From Bacteroidota bacterium (lineage in GTDB: Bacteria; Bacteroidota; Bacteroidia; Bacteroidales; Dysgonomonadaceae): a stretch of 64,000 nt of DNA. The translations under genes and the position numbers were made by a program. This document shows positions 25,088-34,349 of the stretch, one piece after another (the stretch's first letter is position 1; the number at the start of each line of letters is the position of its first letter). The DNA lies in NCBI GenBank assembly GCA_023437305.1, contig JAEZGN010000021.1, positions 62,001 through 126,000 on the forward strand, in the 5' to 3' direction. The notes under the pieces were generated by a model. It was not told where the DNA came from. It was given only the letters and a program-made list of their open reading frames with translations, and made no database searches.

Positions 25088-25186
25088 TTTTGTCATCCTG
25101 ACCGTAGGGAAGGATCTCTTCTCTTAAAATAGTTTTTATACTAAAAGAGAGTAGAGATGCTTCGTTTCACTCAGCATGACAAAAGA
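25088..25186. repeat. Family A palindromic repeat
   Basis: Complete copy, TTTGTCATCCTGACCG ... CTCAGCATGACAAAAG, between the terminase and baseplate-like genes. This is the last A copy before 38 kb. Confidence 0.8.
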
Positions 25187-25219
25187 AACAGTCACTTAAT
25201 TTACAAATCAATACAAATC

Positions 25220-27832
25220 ATGAGCATAGAACTATACATCAAAAACCGCCTTTGCGACATCAACAGTCCCGAGAGCCTCGGCATACGGCTAAAACGCCAG
25301 TTTATCAATCCTGCCGAGTTGAGCGTGAAAGACGCACAGATGTCTTACGAAATAACGCTGCCTGCCACTCCCAACAACAACGAGATTTTCAGCCATGTGA
25401 ATGTGGAGGAGGTACAGGGTAAGTTTCGCATCTATGAAGACGCTCGCCTGTATGTGGATGGTATCCTTATCCTCGACGGTAAATTCCGCCTGAGTGAGAT
25501 CACGCAAGACAGTTACAAAGGCAATCTGGGAGTGCCTGCTCCCCTCACCGCAAAGGATATTTTTGGCGAAACGATGATGAATCAGGCAGGAAAATGGCTT
25601 ATCCCATTTACAGGGGTAGACGATATTACTCGATACAATACCGGGGAGCACGACAAATCGGTATATGGAGAAATATCGCCTTGCATATTTCCGTTGGTGC
25701 TGTATGGGTTGTTGCCGAAAGACACTAATAATAAAAACATTACAGATGAGTTTAAAGTTACTTTAGATGATTCGGTATTATTGGATGTAAAAGATATTCC
25801 TCCTTCTGTTAATTGTATCCACATGTTAAAGCAAATATTTAAGAATGCCGACTATACTCTTACCGGAGATGCCCTGAACGATGAAAGGATAAATAACTTG
25901 TATGTCAGTTACAAGAATCCGGAAGAATTCAGAATGGTATGGAGTGCTTCCAGAATGAGAATCAAGGGCATTTGGGGAAACTATATGGAAGATAATATCA
26001 ACAAAAAGGAAACACAATATAATACTTTAGAGAAAGCGGGTACAAATCTTATGTCGATCAACACTGATTTGTTTTATTCACAAAACATAAAAGTCAGTGA
26101 AAGAGAAGACCCGGGCGATAATATAAGTGTGGAAGACAGCAGAGTAGCAAAAGTTGTAAAGATGGTTGTTCCAGAGGATGGGCTTTACAAACTTGATTTT
26201 GACGTTAATCTATCTATAAAATCTGCCTCGCTCTCTACTGATAGAGGTCCACAGATTATTCCGGGAACTTTTGGTAGCCCCATGTATGAGGTAAAAGTTT
26301 TGAGATATACAGAGGGAACATTTCTGCCGAAACAATATTTCGATAATTCCTTTTATCAGGATAATCTTAATCAAAAGGAGGGACAAAGCGGAAATAAATA
26401 TCCGAAGCCTCACGAGGTGACATTTATCGACCCAAAACAAAACCTGAATATGATATGCGGTTTTTCATGGAGTGGAGAGTCTTCCTCATACTCAACTTAC
26501 AAAAACCCTACAGTGACAGATGGTGTACAGCACAACCCAATGGCAATAAGCGGTGGCGAGTCATGGAGCTATCATTTGGCTGAAGATGCAGTTAAAGAAA
26601 GATTCTATTCTGCTGTAAAAAGTACAGGCTATATCTACGAAGACGGAACTGAAACACCCCTGTTTAAGGTAGAACTGGAGAATGCACCTGCAACAAAAAC
26701 AGCACGAAGTACCGGTACTGCAACCGGACATATATCTCAGATAGTCTGGCTGAATGCAGGAGAACGCATCGCCCTAGTATCCACATCCACTTACGAAAAG
26801 TCTAACAGGGGCTGGAACAATCATAGTATTGAATTTGATCTCTCACTTACCCCATTCAGTCCATACAGAAGTTGGCTTACTGTCAAAGAAGATGGATCCA
26901 GTAAGCCAGGTATTCCAATGAATTGGAATGACCCGGCTTCTTTTGACGAAGGAAATTTAAATTTGACTAATTTCTTACCTAACGGAATAAAAATCAATGA
27001 TTGGATAGACAACTTCTGCAAGGCTTATAACCTCAAGCTGATTCATAAAGGGGATATTAATTTTGAACTAAGAATAAAAGGCAACGAAATTGTTCAGTCT
27101 CTGGATAATATAATAGATATCGATAGATATGCAAATATCCGACTACATCGGAACGAATCGCTAAAACTGCCTTATATGTATGAATTGGGATTTACAATTG
27201 ATACAAACGAAGAAGGTTATTACCGGACAATGAAAAATAAAATAGATGAAAACACCGGCAGGGAAACGGATGAAAAACTCACCAATTCGGGGAATAGTGG
27301 TGGTGGACAATATTATACAGGCAGTAATGAAACAAATAAAATAACACAAACATCAACATTCTCTTACAACTGGTACAAGAGGTTACTTGACAGTAAGGGC
27401 GAATTCGTCATAGAAGTACCTATCATTTCCGAATATGAAGCATGGGATGGGGATTATGCAGAGATGTTAAAGAAAAGATATTATGATAAAGCCCAACGTT
27501 TTTGGTATAAGTCAGGAATATTTAATATTGAAACCATAAAGAACAGGAATGTACAGGTTGCCCTTGTTTCTAACGAATATAATGATACTTATAAAATGAT
27601 ATTGGATTATGAAAACAAAACCGATTCGATTATGAAAAATTTCTTCTTCCTGCTTGACAACAGCAACGATTATACAATAATTGATTGCATACTTAGTGCG
27701 GAAGAGTATAAAAATTTAAATAAATCGCTTATCCGATTCAACGGAGACCTTTATAACGTAGCTGAAATAGATGGTTATGACCCTTTGGGTAAGAATCAGG
27801 CAACACTAAAACTCATTCGTAAAATAACATGA
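25220..27832 (+). CDS. Large phage tail/baseplate hub-like protein
   Basis: An 870-residue protein with start at the ATG at 25220 (MSIELYIKNRLCDINSPESL). The N-terminus resembles those of large structural proteins of Bacteroides prophages: LGIRLKRQFINPAEL, then QMSYEITLPATPNNNEIF. A segment near residues 590-640 (NLTNFLPNGIKINDWIDNF followed by CKAYNLKLIHKGDINFELRI) reads like the tail-hub helical and beta pattern. No lytic enzyme motif. It probably forms the tail tip hub or distal tail complex; the precise role is inferred. It is the last gene of the phage set. Confidence 0.65.
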   Translation: MSIELYIKNRLCDINSPESLGIRLKRQFINPAELSVKDAQMSYEITLPATPNNNEIFSHVNVEEVQGKFRIYEDARLYVDGILILDGKFRLSEITQDSYKGNLGVPAPLTAKDIFGETMMNQAGKWLIPFTGVDDITRYNTGEHDKSVYGEISPCIFPLVLYGLLPKDTNNKNITDEFKVTLDDSVLLDVKDIPPSVNCIHMLKQIFKNADYTLTGDALNDERINNLYVSYKNPEEFRMVWSASRMRIKGIWGNYMEDNINKKETQYNTLEKAGTNLMSINTDLFYSQNIKVSEREDPGDNISVEDSRVAKVVKMVVPEDGLYKLDFDVNLSIKSASLSTDRGPQIIPGTFGSPMYEVKVLRYTEGTFLPKQYFDNSFYQDNLNQKEGQSGNKYPKPHEVTFIDPKQNLNMICGFSWSGESSSYSTYKNPTVTDGVQHNPMAISGGESWSYHLAEDAVKERFYSAVKSTGYIYEDGTETPLFKVELENAPATKTARSTGTATGHISQIVWLNAGERIALVSTSTYEKSNRGWNNHSIEFDLSLTPFSPYRSWLTVKEDGSSKPGIPMNWNDPASFDEGNLNLTNFLPNGIKINDWIDNFCKAYNLKLIHKGDINFELRIKGNEIVQSLDNIIDIDRYANIRLHRNESLKLPYMYELGFTIDTNEEGYYRTMKNKIDENTGRETDEKLTNSGNSGGGQYYTGSNETNKITQTSTFSYNWYKRLLDSKGEFVIEVPIISEYEAWDGDYAEMLKKRYYDKAQRFWYKSGIFNIETIKNRNVQVALVSNEYNDTYKMILDYENKTDSIMKNFFFLLDNSNDYTIIDCILSAEEYKNLNKSLIRFNGDLYNVAEIDGYDPLGKNQATLKLIRKIT

Positions 27833-27835
27833 AGC

Positions 27836-27868
27836 AAAAGGGAGCTACTTAAGTAGCTCCCTCTTTTA
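27836..27868. terminator. Bidirectional intrinsic terminator
   Basis: AAAAGGGAGCTACTTAAG pairs with CTTAAGTAGCTCCCTCTTTT, between the convergent baseplate-like and lipoprotein genes. Confidence 0.85.
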
Positions 27869-28300
27869 TTTCTCTATTTTGGTTAAACTACCCCAACCTC
27901 TATCTTCTGTAAGCTCATGAGTATATTTCAGCCTACCATTTTCTATTTTATATCTATATATATCTGATGAAAGCGGATTAAACATAAAAGCTTTGTCGTT
28001 TATGCTGTACTTATCATACCACAATACCATAGTATACTTTCCATTGGGATGGAAATATACATTATATACTTTGAAATCTTCAGAAAAGCATATTCCCCTA
28101 TCGGTATCCCAATTGAACCTCCATACCCCCTTTATCGGATTATATCCTTCCGGCTTAAAATTAGGGTCGTTCGGATCGTTCCAATCGCCGTTCCATACAA
28201 ACTCTTTGGGTTTCTCCGTTTCCTCTTCTTTATCATCTCCGCACGAATAGAAGGTTAAAGACAGGCTTAGTAGTAGGATTATGGATAGTAGTTTCTTCAT
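27866..28300 (-). CDS. Small lipoprotein, unknown function
   Basis: A 144-residue protein from the ATG at 28298-28300 (MKKLLSIILLLSLSLTFYSC) with lipobox ending YSC and mature start GDDKEEETEKPKEF. An acidic linker is followed by a compact domain with a GVWRFNWDTD strand, FHPNGKYTMVLWYDKY and YRYKIENGRLKYTHEL; this resembles lipocalin-like small Bacteroidota lipoproteins (G-x-W-R... pattern) but I do not claim membership. Confidence 0.7.
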   Translation of the reverse strand: MKKLLSIILLLSLSLTFYSCGDDKEEETEKPKEFVWNGDWNDPNDPNFKPEGYNPIKGVWRFNWDTDRGICFSEDFKVYNVYFHPNGKYTMVLWYDKYSINDKAFMFNPLSSDIYRYKIENGRLKYTHELTEDRGWGSLTKIEK

Positions 28301-28493
28301 ATTTTGTCTCGGTTTGTTTGACTGTAAAGATAGGGAAAATAGCTGAGGATGCAAGAATTTTTGTTAAAATGAGATTTATGTTTATCAACAAAACAATAAT
28401 CGAGAAACGGTTCAATCAAAAAATGATTTCTTATTGCTACTTTCGTCTTTTGAATAAATTGTGGCAAAAATACAGGAATCCGACAATCGCTTT

Positions 28494-28808
28494 ATGAAAA
28501 AAGTTGCGTACAGTGCTTTATATAGTCTTTTATATCTTTTAGGTCTTATTTTTCTATATCTGATCATAGGGTATATAGTAGAAAAACTATACGGCTATCC
28601 CCAACAATCGAGCGATGCGCATCTATTGTATAATCCTTTTGTGGTTGTAGGAAAAACTATGAAAGCATATATTGTAGGGCTACTTGTCTCTATCAATATT
28701 CTGGTTTATCTTTTCATTAGCAAGAGGATAGATAAGTTTTTGTTCATTCCATTCTTTACTATATCGGCTATGCTTCTGACGATATTTGTGTATGCTCTTT
28801 TCTTTTAA
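28494..28808 (+). CDS. Small three-pass membrane protein
   Basis: About 104 residues from the ATG at 28494 (MKKVAYSALYSLLYLLGLIF); a GTG at 28461 could extend it by 11 residues. Three hydrophobic segments, at roughly residues 7-27, 57-75 and 82-103. No conserved catalytic residues. It is head-to-head with nothing and convergent with the cysteine-rich lipoprotein gene, in a cluster of tiny membrane genes. Confidence 0.6.
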   Translation: MKKVAYSALYSLLYLLGLIFLYLIIGYIVEKLYGYPQQSSDAHLLYNPFVVVGKTMKAYIVGLLVSINILVYLFISKRIDKFLFIPFFTISAMLLTIFVYALFF

Positions 28809-28818
28809 AGTATCGAAA

Positions 28819-29070
28819 TCACTTCTTCTTCTGATCATTCCGATGTTGCTCAAGCTGCTTATCAATCGACTTTCCTACCTTTGAGTTGAGATCATAGGGT
28901 ACGCTATAGCTTTCGCAATGAAAGGAGCAATAATTACAATCAGGGGCACATTCCCTGTCGCAATTCGGATAATTACATTGATTAATACCAAGGAGTGAAT
29001 TGATTACCATACACGAATTGAGGGAGATAAAAAAAGATAAGATTAAAGTTCGCGTTAGTGTTTTTTTCAT
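28819..29070 (-). CDS. Tiny cysteine-rich lipoprotein
   Basis: An 83-residue protein: signal MKKTLTRTLILSFFISLNSC with lipobox SLNSC, then a stretch with six cysteines in 22 residues (CNYPNCDRECAPDCNYCSFH, then C) and a lysine-rich tail ending HRNDQKKK. The spacing C-x4-C-x3-C-x3-C-x2-C-x3-C suggests a small metal-binding or disulfide knot exposed on the periplasmic or outer face. Family not recognised. Confidence 0.65.
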   Translation of the reverse strand: MKKTLTRTLILSFFISLNSCMVINSLLGINQCNYPNCDRECAPDCNYCSFHCESYSVPYDLNSKVGKSIDKQLEQHRNDQKKK

Positions 29071-29135
29071 ATTTGTGCTATTAAAAATGTAAAAGTTAAT
29101 ATCATCAATTGTTTTAACAATGTGTTTGGAATAAA

Positions 29136-29369
29136 TTACCTTAACCCCAAAAACAACAAGATATACTTCCCATACATAGAATAAATACAGGCGGATACTA
29201 TAGTAAGAAATATTGCAATAATTAAAAAAAATGTGCTTTTATATTTTAGCCCATGATATTTTGCAAAAAATGAGCATAAATAACAGAAGACTGCCAATAG
29301 AGGCGACGCCATTAGAATGAAAGCAAAAAATATAACTACTGTTCCTAATATATCTTTGAGTATAATCAT
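29136..29369 (-). CDS. Small two-pass membrane protein
   Basis: A 77-residue hydrophobic protein: segments near residues 8-35 (LGTVVIFFAFILMASPLLAV) and 45-65 (STFFLIIAIFLTIVSACIYS). Resembles DUF-type small integral membrane proteins of Bacteroidota; unknown function. Upstream start at the ATG 29367-29369. Confidence 0.55.
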   Translation of the reverse strand: MIILKDILGTVVIFFAFILMASPLLAVFCYLCSFFAKYHGLKYKSTFFLIIAIFLTIVSACIYSMYGKYILLFLGLR

Positions 29370-29475
29370 CTACCTAAAGTAATTAAAGAATTAAAAAGTT
29401 AAAGTAATATTTTATCCAATGAATAACATATTCTTTCTTTAAACATGGCAAAGAAATTGAGATAAATTATAACTT

Positions 29476-29652
29476 CTAATCAAGAAAACCCGTAAAAATA
29501 TTAATAATCAATCCCAAACTGACAATAGCTACTACCAGATAAAAAACGAAATGCAAGTATATACTTGTTTTTGATAATGTATCGGGCATATCCTTATATG
29601 GAGGTGTAGTCTTGTATATACCCCTCACGATAAATAGAACAATTTTATTCAT
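29476..29652 (-). CDS. Very small single-pass membrane protein (58 residues)
   Basis: An open frame from the ATG at 29650-29652 (MNKIVLFIVRGIYKTTPPYK) to a TAG at 29476-29478. Residues 34-54 form one membrane segment (LHFVFYLVVAIVSLGLIINI). It is in line with neighbours of similar type on the same strand, and the intergenic spacing on both sides is 75-110 bp, which supports it as a real gene. Confidence 0.45.
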   Translation of the reverse strand: MNKIVLFIVRGIYKTTPPYKDMPDTLSKTSIYLHFVFYLVVAIVSLGLIINIFTGFLD

Positions 29653-29725
29653 ACCGCAAATATAAAAAATGAATAAGAGGAAAACAGAAAAAGATCAGAA
29701 AAATAGAGATGTAATTGGCAACAAA

Positions 29726-29917
29726 CTAATAAAATAGCTTAGATAAGATATCATCCATAAAAGTAACAAGAAGGATAAAAGCGATTACCGCAAAAACTGT
29801 ATAAGCTTTGTCTCTTTTTTTCTTTTTGAAAAGATATATTCCATATACAGCTAGAAGAAATATGATATACCCATATATCCACCAGAAACTAAAGAAAAAA
29901 CTAAAACTAAATTTCAT
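29726..29917 (-). CDS. Very small two-pass membrane protein
   Basis: A 63-residue protein with two hydrophobic helices (residues 8-28 and 40-55) separated by a basic turn LFKKKKRDKAY; ends DDILSKLFY. Likely inner membrane with the basic loop in the cytoplasm. It is the first gene of the minus-strand run 29917 to 28819. Confidence 0.5.
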   Translation of the reverse strand: MKFSFSFFFSFWWIYGYIIFLLAVYGIYLFKKKKRDKAYTVFAVIAFILLVTFMDDILSKLFY

Positions 29918-30335
29918 TTTTCAAGAGGAATAAAATAAATAAGAAGCCCGCGAAATCACTTCGCAGACTTCCCAACCTTAACACAAACTTTACAAAACTA
30001 CAGACTTAGAACAGCCCACCTCCGAAAAAGTTCGCTATATAGTCACTAAAAAGCGTAAAAAACGTTAATTTTTCCTTTTAAATAGAGGAAATCTGTCGGA
30101 AAGGGTGAGTTATTGGATGCGAAAAAGAGGTAAGTAGATTGCAGTCAAGGGGATGAAAGAAAAATAGTATTGGAGATAGTATTTTTATTTTGTCAGAAAA
30201 AAATATTAGTATAGTAACCATAATATATCAAGAATCATTATTTCCCAATTAATATTTATAAATTGCAAGCGACAATACAATCTAGGAATCTAACATCTTA
30301 TAATTTTAAAACTTAAAAATTATAGTAATATTACG
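29918..30335. other. Gene-free AT-rich stretch
   Basis: 418 bp with no trusted ORF. One imperfect hairpin, GAAGCCCGCGAA against TTCGCAGACTTC, at about 29942-29971; otherwise nothing structured. Confidence 0.5.
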
Positions 30336-30764
30336 ATGAGGTTTTTCGATGTTAAAATAAAAAAAAGAACAAAAGAGATAATTTTTGTAAGTTCAATAAT
30401 TATTGGGGGCTTCATTGCCTTGGGAATATATATGCATATTAGGACAAAAAATTTAATAAAAGCCATTGAAGACAATCCTAGCTACACCATAGCTACGATA
30501 GTATTTTATGGAAGAGGTCGTGGAACAGGAACAAGTGCAGTTATTACATTTGTAGATAACAAGAACCATTTAATAAAAACTCCTGCATCTAGAATTTATG
30601 ATGAAATAAAAGGAGTTGTCGCCGGCGACCAATTTATCGTAGCCTATGATGCAACGAATCCGGAGCAATGCATACTGCTAACCAACTATCCGATAAAAGA
30701 CAGTGTGGATTTTCATCGTTACATAGAAGAATTTAAGGTGAACCCACCGCGCTTAAAAAGATAA
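30336..30764 (+). CDS. Membrane-anchored small protein, unknown function
   Basis: A 142-residue protein with a membrane segment near residues 14-34 (EIIFVSSIIIGGFIALGIYM) and a C-terminal soluble part ATIVFYGRGRGTGTSAVITF followed by GVVAGDQFIVAYDATNPEQC. The strand-turn-strand pattern with D-x-x-N-P-x-x-C resembles DUF3592-like domains, where the G-D-x-V-x-V-x-Y-x-x-x-x-P segment is conserved; here GDQFIVAYDATNP is a fair match. Accessory gene. Confidence 0.6.
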   Translation: MRFFDVKIKKRTKEIIFVSSIIIGGFIALGIYMHIRTKNLIKAIEDNPSYTIATIVFYGRGRGTGTSAVITFVDNKNHLIKTPASRIYDEIKGVVAGDQFIVAYDATNPEQCILLTNYPIKDSVDFHRYIEEFKVNPPRLKR

Positions 30765-30948
30765 CGACTTTTTAGCTTGCAATAAAGTATGCGGAAGTAA
30801 AAGAATACTAGAATTGCAATAAACGCTACCATAGTAGAACACAACAGGTGAGTTAGAGTTGTTATAGATGCTATGTAGAAAAGTGCAATCTTAGGCTCTG
30901 TTTCTGCTTATGATTAGGTAAGGAAAAACTATTAGCGAATATATATGT

Positions 30949-30984
30949 AAAAAAAGGAGTCGGTATAAAACCTGACTCCTTTTT
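30949..30984. terminator. Intrinsic terminator after the PKD protein gene
   Basis: AAAAAAAGGAGTCGG pairs with CCTGACTCCTTTTT. It is 70 bp downstream of the minus-strand stop at 31054 and 185 bp after the plus-strand gene ending at 30764, so it can serve both. Confidence 0.8.
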
Positions 30985-31053
30985 AGATATTCTAATTAGA
31001 TGAAGATTTATCTCTACAATCTTAGTTTCTAATCTATTTCAATGTAACTCCTT

Positions 31054-33042
31054 TTACTTTTTGAAAGTATATTTTTTGGTTACATGTCCTCTTGTTGTTT
31101 TTCTTCCAGATCTAGAAGTTGAATGTGAATTAGTACTACGCTGCTTAGGATTTGCAATGACATAACATTGATTTGCTGTTACTTCAAAAACTAAATCATC
31201 GCCAATTTTCGAGCTTGATGAATCGTAGTAAGAAACTGTCTGTTTATATACTCCTGGCTTATAATAGGTATAACGCGAAGTTAGTGTTTTTTGTAAAGTT
31301 ACAGGATCTTCCACTATATCAGCGGATTCATATCTTATTGGCGATTCGCCTTCAACACCAAAATCCCACAAGATATACGATAGACTAACATTTTCCAAGT
31401 CTGATAATTCAATACGCGATTCACCCTCAAATGTTATACAATACTCTGGGATAGCGGTTATTTCTGAGTCCAAAAAACCCTGCATAAAGTTAGGAAGCCC
31501 TAACCCATTTTTACCACTTGTTATGATCAAATTTTTATTCAAATCATATACTGCAATCTTATCAAGGTTGTCTTCTTCAGGATTTGGAATTACATACAAT
31601 CCCCAAGGTGGATTATCAATCTGATTATTAGTAATACTCGCATTAGATTTAGTGGCATAAATCATTTTATCGGGTCCCATTTGTACAGCTCCTACCGGCC
31701 TAGCATCCGGTCCCGATGATCCTTCTGTAAAGATCAAAACCCTTGACTTTACTTCATTAACATTGCTCGCATTTAACAAGCTTTCAAAATTAATAACTAG
31801 GAGCCCTCTGCTGGTAGTTCCCAAGAATAGATTTTTACCATTTTTAGAAAATTCAAGTCCGTATGGACCTATAGTCGGATTCGTTACTGAGCCAGTACTC
31901 GGATTTTTCCATAAACCAGCCCACTGCATCACATTTATATTATACGTGCTTGATTGTTCGTCGTATTCAGGAAGTCCAGTAACATTGTCAAATTTACCAT
32001 ATACTATTGGAGCAGTCCTACCATCAGACATCCAGCCCCCAATTACAAAATATTTATAATCAGGTGAAAATCGCATATAACCGGATGGGCTCCTCTGAGA
32101 AGGTTTCCAATCTGCGATTTTTATAAATCTTGTAGGAGTAATACCCTTCATCTCATCAAGATTAGCGGGGTCTGTCATAATTGGTAAAAAATTTCCTTCG
32201 TTATATGGCCATAAGACTCCATCTCCATCCAATATACCATTTTTTGTTAATTTATATGAATAGAAATATGCTTCATAATTGGTATTGGTTATAGGGTCAG
32301 TTTTTCTTGCTATAGTTGTTAACCACACGCTTCCATCATCAGCCCTCACTGCGGAAAGGCTTTCACCCATAGTGTATCCACTTCCACTATCTACGCCTGA
32401 CGCTTTATGATGTGTCAGCGATACACAATTAACATGTCTACCATTTATTGTACCAGTATTTTCTGTCGGTTCAATTCCTCCCAAGCCACCGTTTTTAGTC
32501 ATATCTACAATAACATAACCTAATCCCATTCCGCCGTTATCTTTTATACCAAAAATAATATATCTATTTTCAGATCCGGGTAGTGGAATTCCCACACCCG
32601 ACTGCGAACTTGAAGTATTTCCAGGTATCATTGCTATTGATCCATCAACGTAAACAGGATTTCCATTAATGTCCTTCATTGGTTGGTTATTTGCATTCCA
32701 TATGGTAGAACCATCTGAATACAACATCAATTTTCCCGATTTGTCAGACAAACAGAATACCCCCTCTTGTTGGTCGATTTGAACAGATGATGCAGAAGAG
32801 CTAGTTGTTGGTAATGTTATGTTTAGATTATCATAAGAACCCACACCATTAACATCTACACGCGGAACGCTTTTCTCTTCTGTATTGTTCCATGTCAGCC
32901 AGACTTTAAACCCAAATACCCAGTTGTTCATCCGCTTAACTTCGGACTCTCCTGATTGAGCTTGTACGTCGATAGTGATGCAAATAAACGATAAGGTTAA
33001 TAGTATTGGTGTGATTTTTCTAAAAAATATTTTGTTGATCAT
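31054..33042 (-). CDS. Large secreted protein with propeller-like N-terminal region and PKD-like C-terminal domain
   Basis: A 662-residue protein with signal peptide (LLTLSFICITIDVQAQ). The N-terminal block MNNWVFGFKVWLTWNN ... QQEGVFCLSDKSGKLMLYSD ... STIWNANNQPMKD ... GNTSSSQSGVGIPLPGSENR is the characteristic opening of Bacteroidota secreted proteins with a seven-bladed propeller followed by PKD domains. Later, LSYILWDFGVEGESPIRYES and TYYKPGVYKQTVSYYD form one PKD-like Ig fold near residues 560-630. The C-terminus is basic (RKTTRGHVTKKYTFKK) and lacks an obvious T9SS CTD. Probably surface or extracellular, possibly in an operon with the 247-residue protein upstream (65-bp gap). Confidence 0.75.
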   Translation of the reverse strand: MINKIFFRKITPILLTLSFICITIDVQAQSGESEVKRMNNWVFGFKVWLTWNNTEEKSVPRVDVNGVGSYDNLNITLPTTSSSASSVQIDQQEGVFCLSDKSGKLMLYSDGSTIWNANNQPMKDINGNPVYVDGSIAMIPGNTSSSQSGVGIPLPGSENRYIIFGIKDNGGMGLGYVIVDMTKNGGLGGIEPTENTGTINGRHVNCVSLTHHKASGVDSGSGYTMGESLSAVRADDGSVWLTTIARKTDPITNTNYEAYFYSYKLTKNGILDGDGVLWPYNEGNFLPIMTDPANLDEMKGITPTRFIKIADWKPSQRSPSGYMRFSPDYKYFVIGGWMSDGRTAPIVYGKFDNVTGLPEYDEQSSTYNINVMQWAGLWKNPSTGSVTNPTIGPYGLEFSKNGKNLFLGTTSRGLLVINFESLLNASNVNEVKSRVLIFTEGSSGPDARPVGAVQMGPDKMIYATKSNASITNNQIDNPPWGLYVIPNPEEDNLDKIAVYDLNKNLIITSGKNGLGLPNFMQGFLDSEITAIPEYCITFEGESRIELSDLENVSLSYILWDFGVEGESPIRYESADIVEDPVTLQKTLTSRYTYYKPGVYKQTVSYYDSSSSKIGDDLVFEVTANQCYVIANPKQRSTNSHSTSRSGRKTTRGHVTKKYTFKK

Positions 33043-33106
33043 ATTTAATCATTTTAAGGATACATTTATATTTGTCTCCAACTATAAATATAGCTTTGTA
33101 TCTGTC

Positions 33107-33850
33107 TTATCTTATTACAAAAACAACATTTATAAATGTGTTTTCGGTTGGAGCAGCGAGGCCTTTGTATGACATAACTCCATTCTCATCTATCGTAATA
33201 TCCCCCATTACTGTAGGATCATAGTAAGTTACATAATAATATAGTTCGTTCCTTTCAAAAACGACTCCATTATTTATTTCTGTAGGAGCAATATCAGCAC
33301 CTGATGCAGCTTGTCCACTAGCTATCAGGTTTATGTTCTTGGCAGTTAGTCCTCCTGTAAATTGATCAAGATAATTTTGATACAGATCAAATGGATCATT
33401 TTCATTCAATACTACCGGAATATTTATTGATGGCATGTAAAAGAATTTCAATCTTGAATCGCTACCTCCGGCCAAAGTCCATTTTGTACCATCCCAAACG
33501 TATATGCCCACAACAAGCTGTGCTGCTGCGTCATCTTTTAGGTTGTAAATTGTCAGGCCTTTATAATTACTCAAATCTTCATCAGCAGCCTTTGTGAAAG
33601 GTGTAAAACTATCTAAAGCTGTTAGGCTGACTCTTGGAAGCAAAAGTCCGCCCCCGTTAGCATTCGTAGTTGCACCACCTGGAGCAGCCGGACCTATCGA
33701 TTTGATGTCCAAAAGAGCGGCCTTCATTGGTAGTATTTCAGAGCCAATTGTTACTTGACTATTTGCGTTCAATGTGAATCCCGCAACAAAGAGTAACAAT
33801 ATTACTCTATAAAAAAAAGATTTTTGGTTTTTGTTGTTTTTCTGTTTCAT
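33107..33850 (-). CDS. Secreted protein with QVTIGS N-terminal module
   Basis: A 247-residue protein with signal peptide ending LNANSQ and mature start VTIGSEILPMKAALLDIKSI. The following GGLLLPRVSLTAL, KGLTIYNLKDD and GIYVWDGTKWTLAGG are shared with the 671-residue protein at 47098 (VTIGSGEPAVAGALLQLKD, GLALPRVNLSQK, GLIVYNLVEDD, NQWDGAKWNCF). This module is common at the start of Bacteroidota cell-surface and fimbrial-type proteins. The C-terminal half has no recognised domain. Likely a surface structural or adhesive protein. Confidence 0.7.
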   Translation of the reverse strand: MKQKNNKNQKSFFYRVILLLFVAGFTLNANSQVTIGSEILPMKAALLDIKSIGPAAPGGATTNANGGGLLLPRVSLTALDSFTPFTKAADEDLSNYKGLTIYNLKDDAAAQLVVGIYVWDGTKWTLAGGSDSRLKFFYMPSINIPVVLNENDPFDLYQNYLDQFTGGLTAKNINLIASGQAASGADIAPTEINNGVVFERNELYYYVTYYDPTVMGDITIDENGVMSYKGLAAPTENTFINVVFVIR

Positions 33851-34349
33851 AAATGTATAAAAATACTAAGTACGTTTTACAATGAGTGTGTTATAATATT
33901 ACAATAATTTAAATATGGCATTTATAATTAAAAATTCAACGCTAAATTTAGTCTCTATAAAAAAAACAAAAAAATAATAACATTCACTTATTGAATGAAT
34001 AATAAGTGAAAGATTATTATTAACTTAAGATTACGTTAACTCATCATCTACATTTTGATAGAGGCTATAAACGTAACCTTATATATTTACAAAAATAATA
34101 TTTATAACATTATTTATTGTTTTTTATATTATATATACAAAATTTCGATTCGTATTTTTCAAATATTTCATTTATTAAACACTTTATCTTCATGTTTAGA
34201 ATATTATGCTAAATATTTTTATTCATATTAAATATAAAAATTACTATGTTTTAAGGAATTTTTATCTGAATTCGTATCTACGCTATGGATGTTATTATTA
34301 TTGAATAAACCATAATAGATAAAACCAAGATGGATTAATTTCGTATCGG

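Noticed and set aside
34160..34330. tRNA or small RNA in the AT-rich stretch upstream of the relics
   Set aside because: No cloverleaf or stable hairpin could be built.
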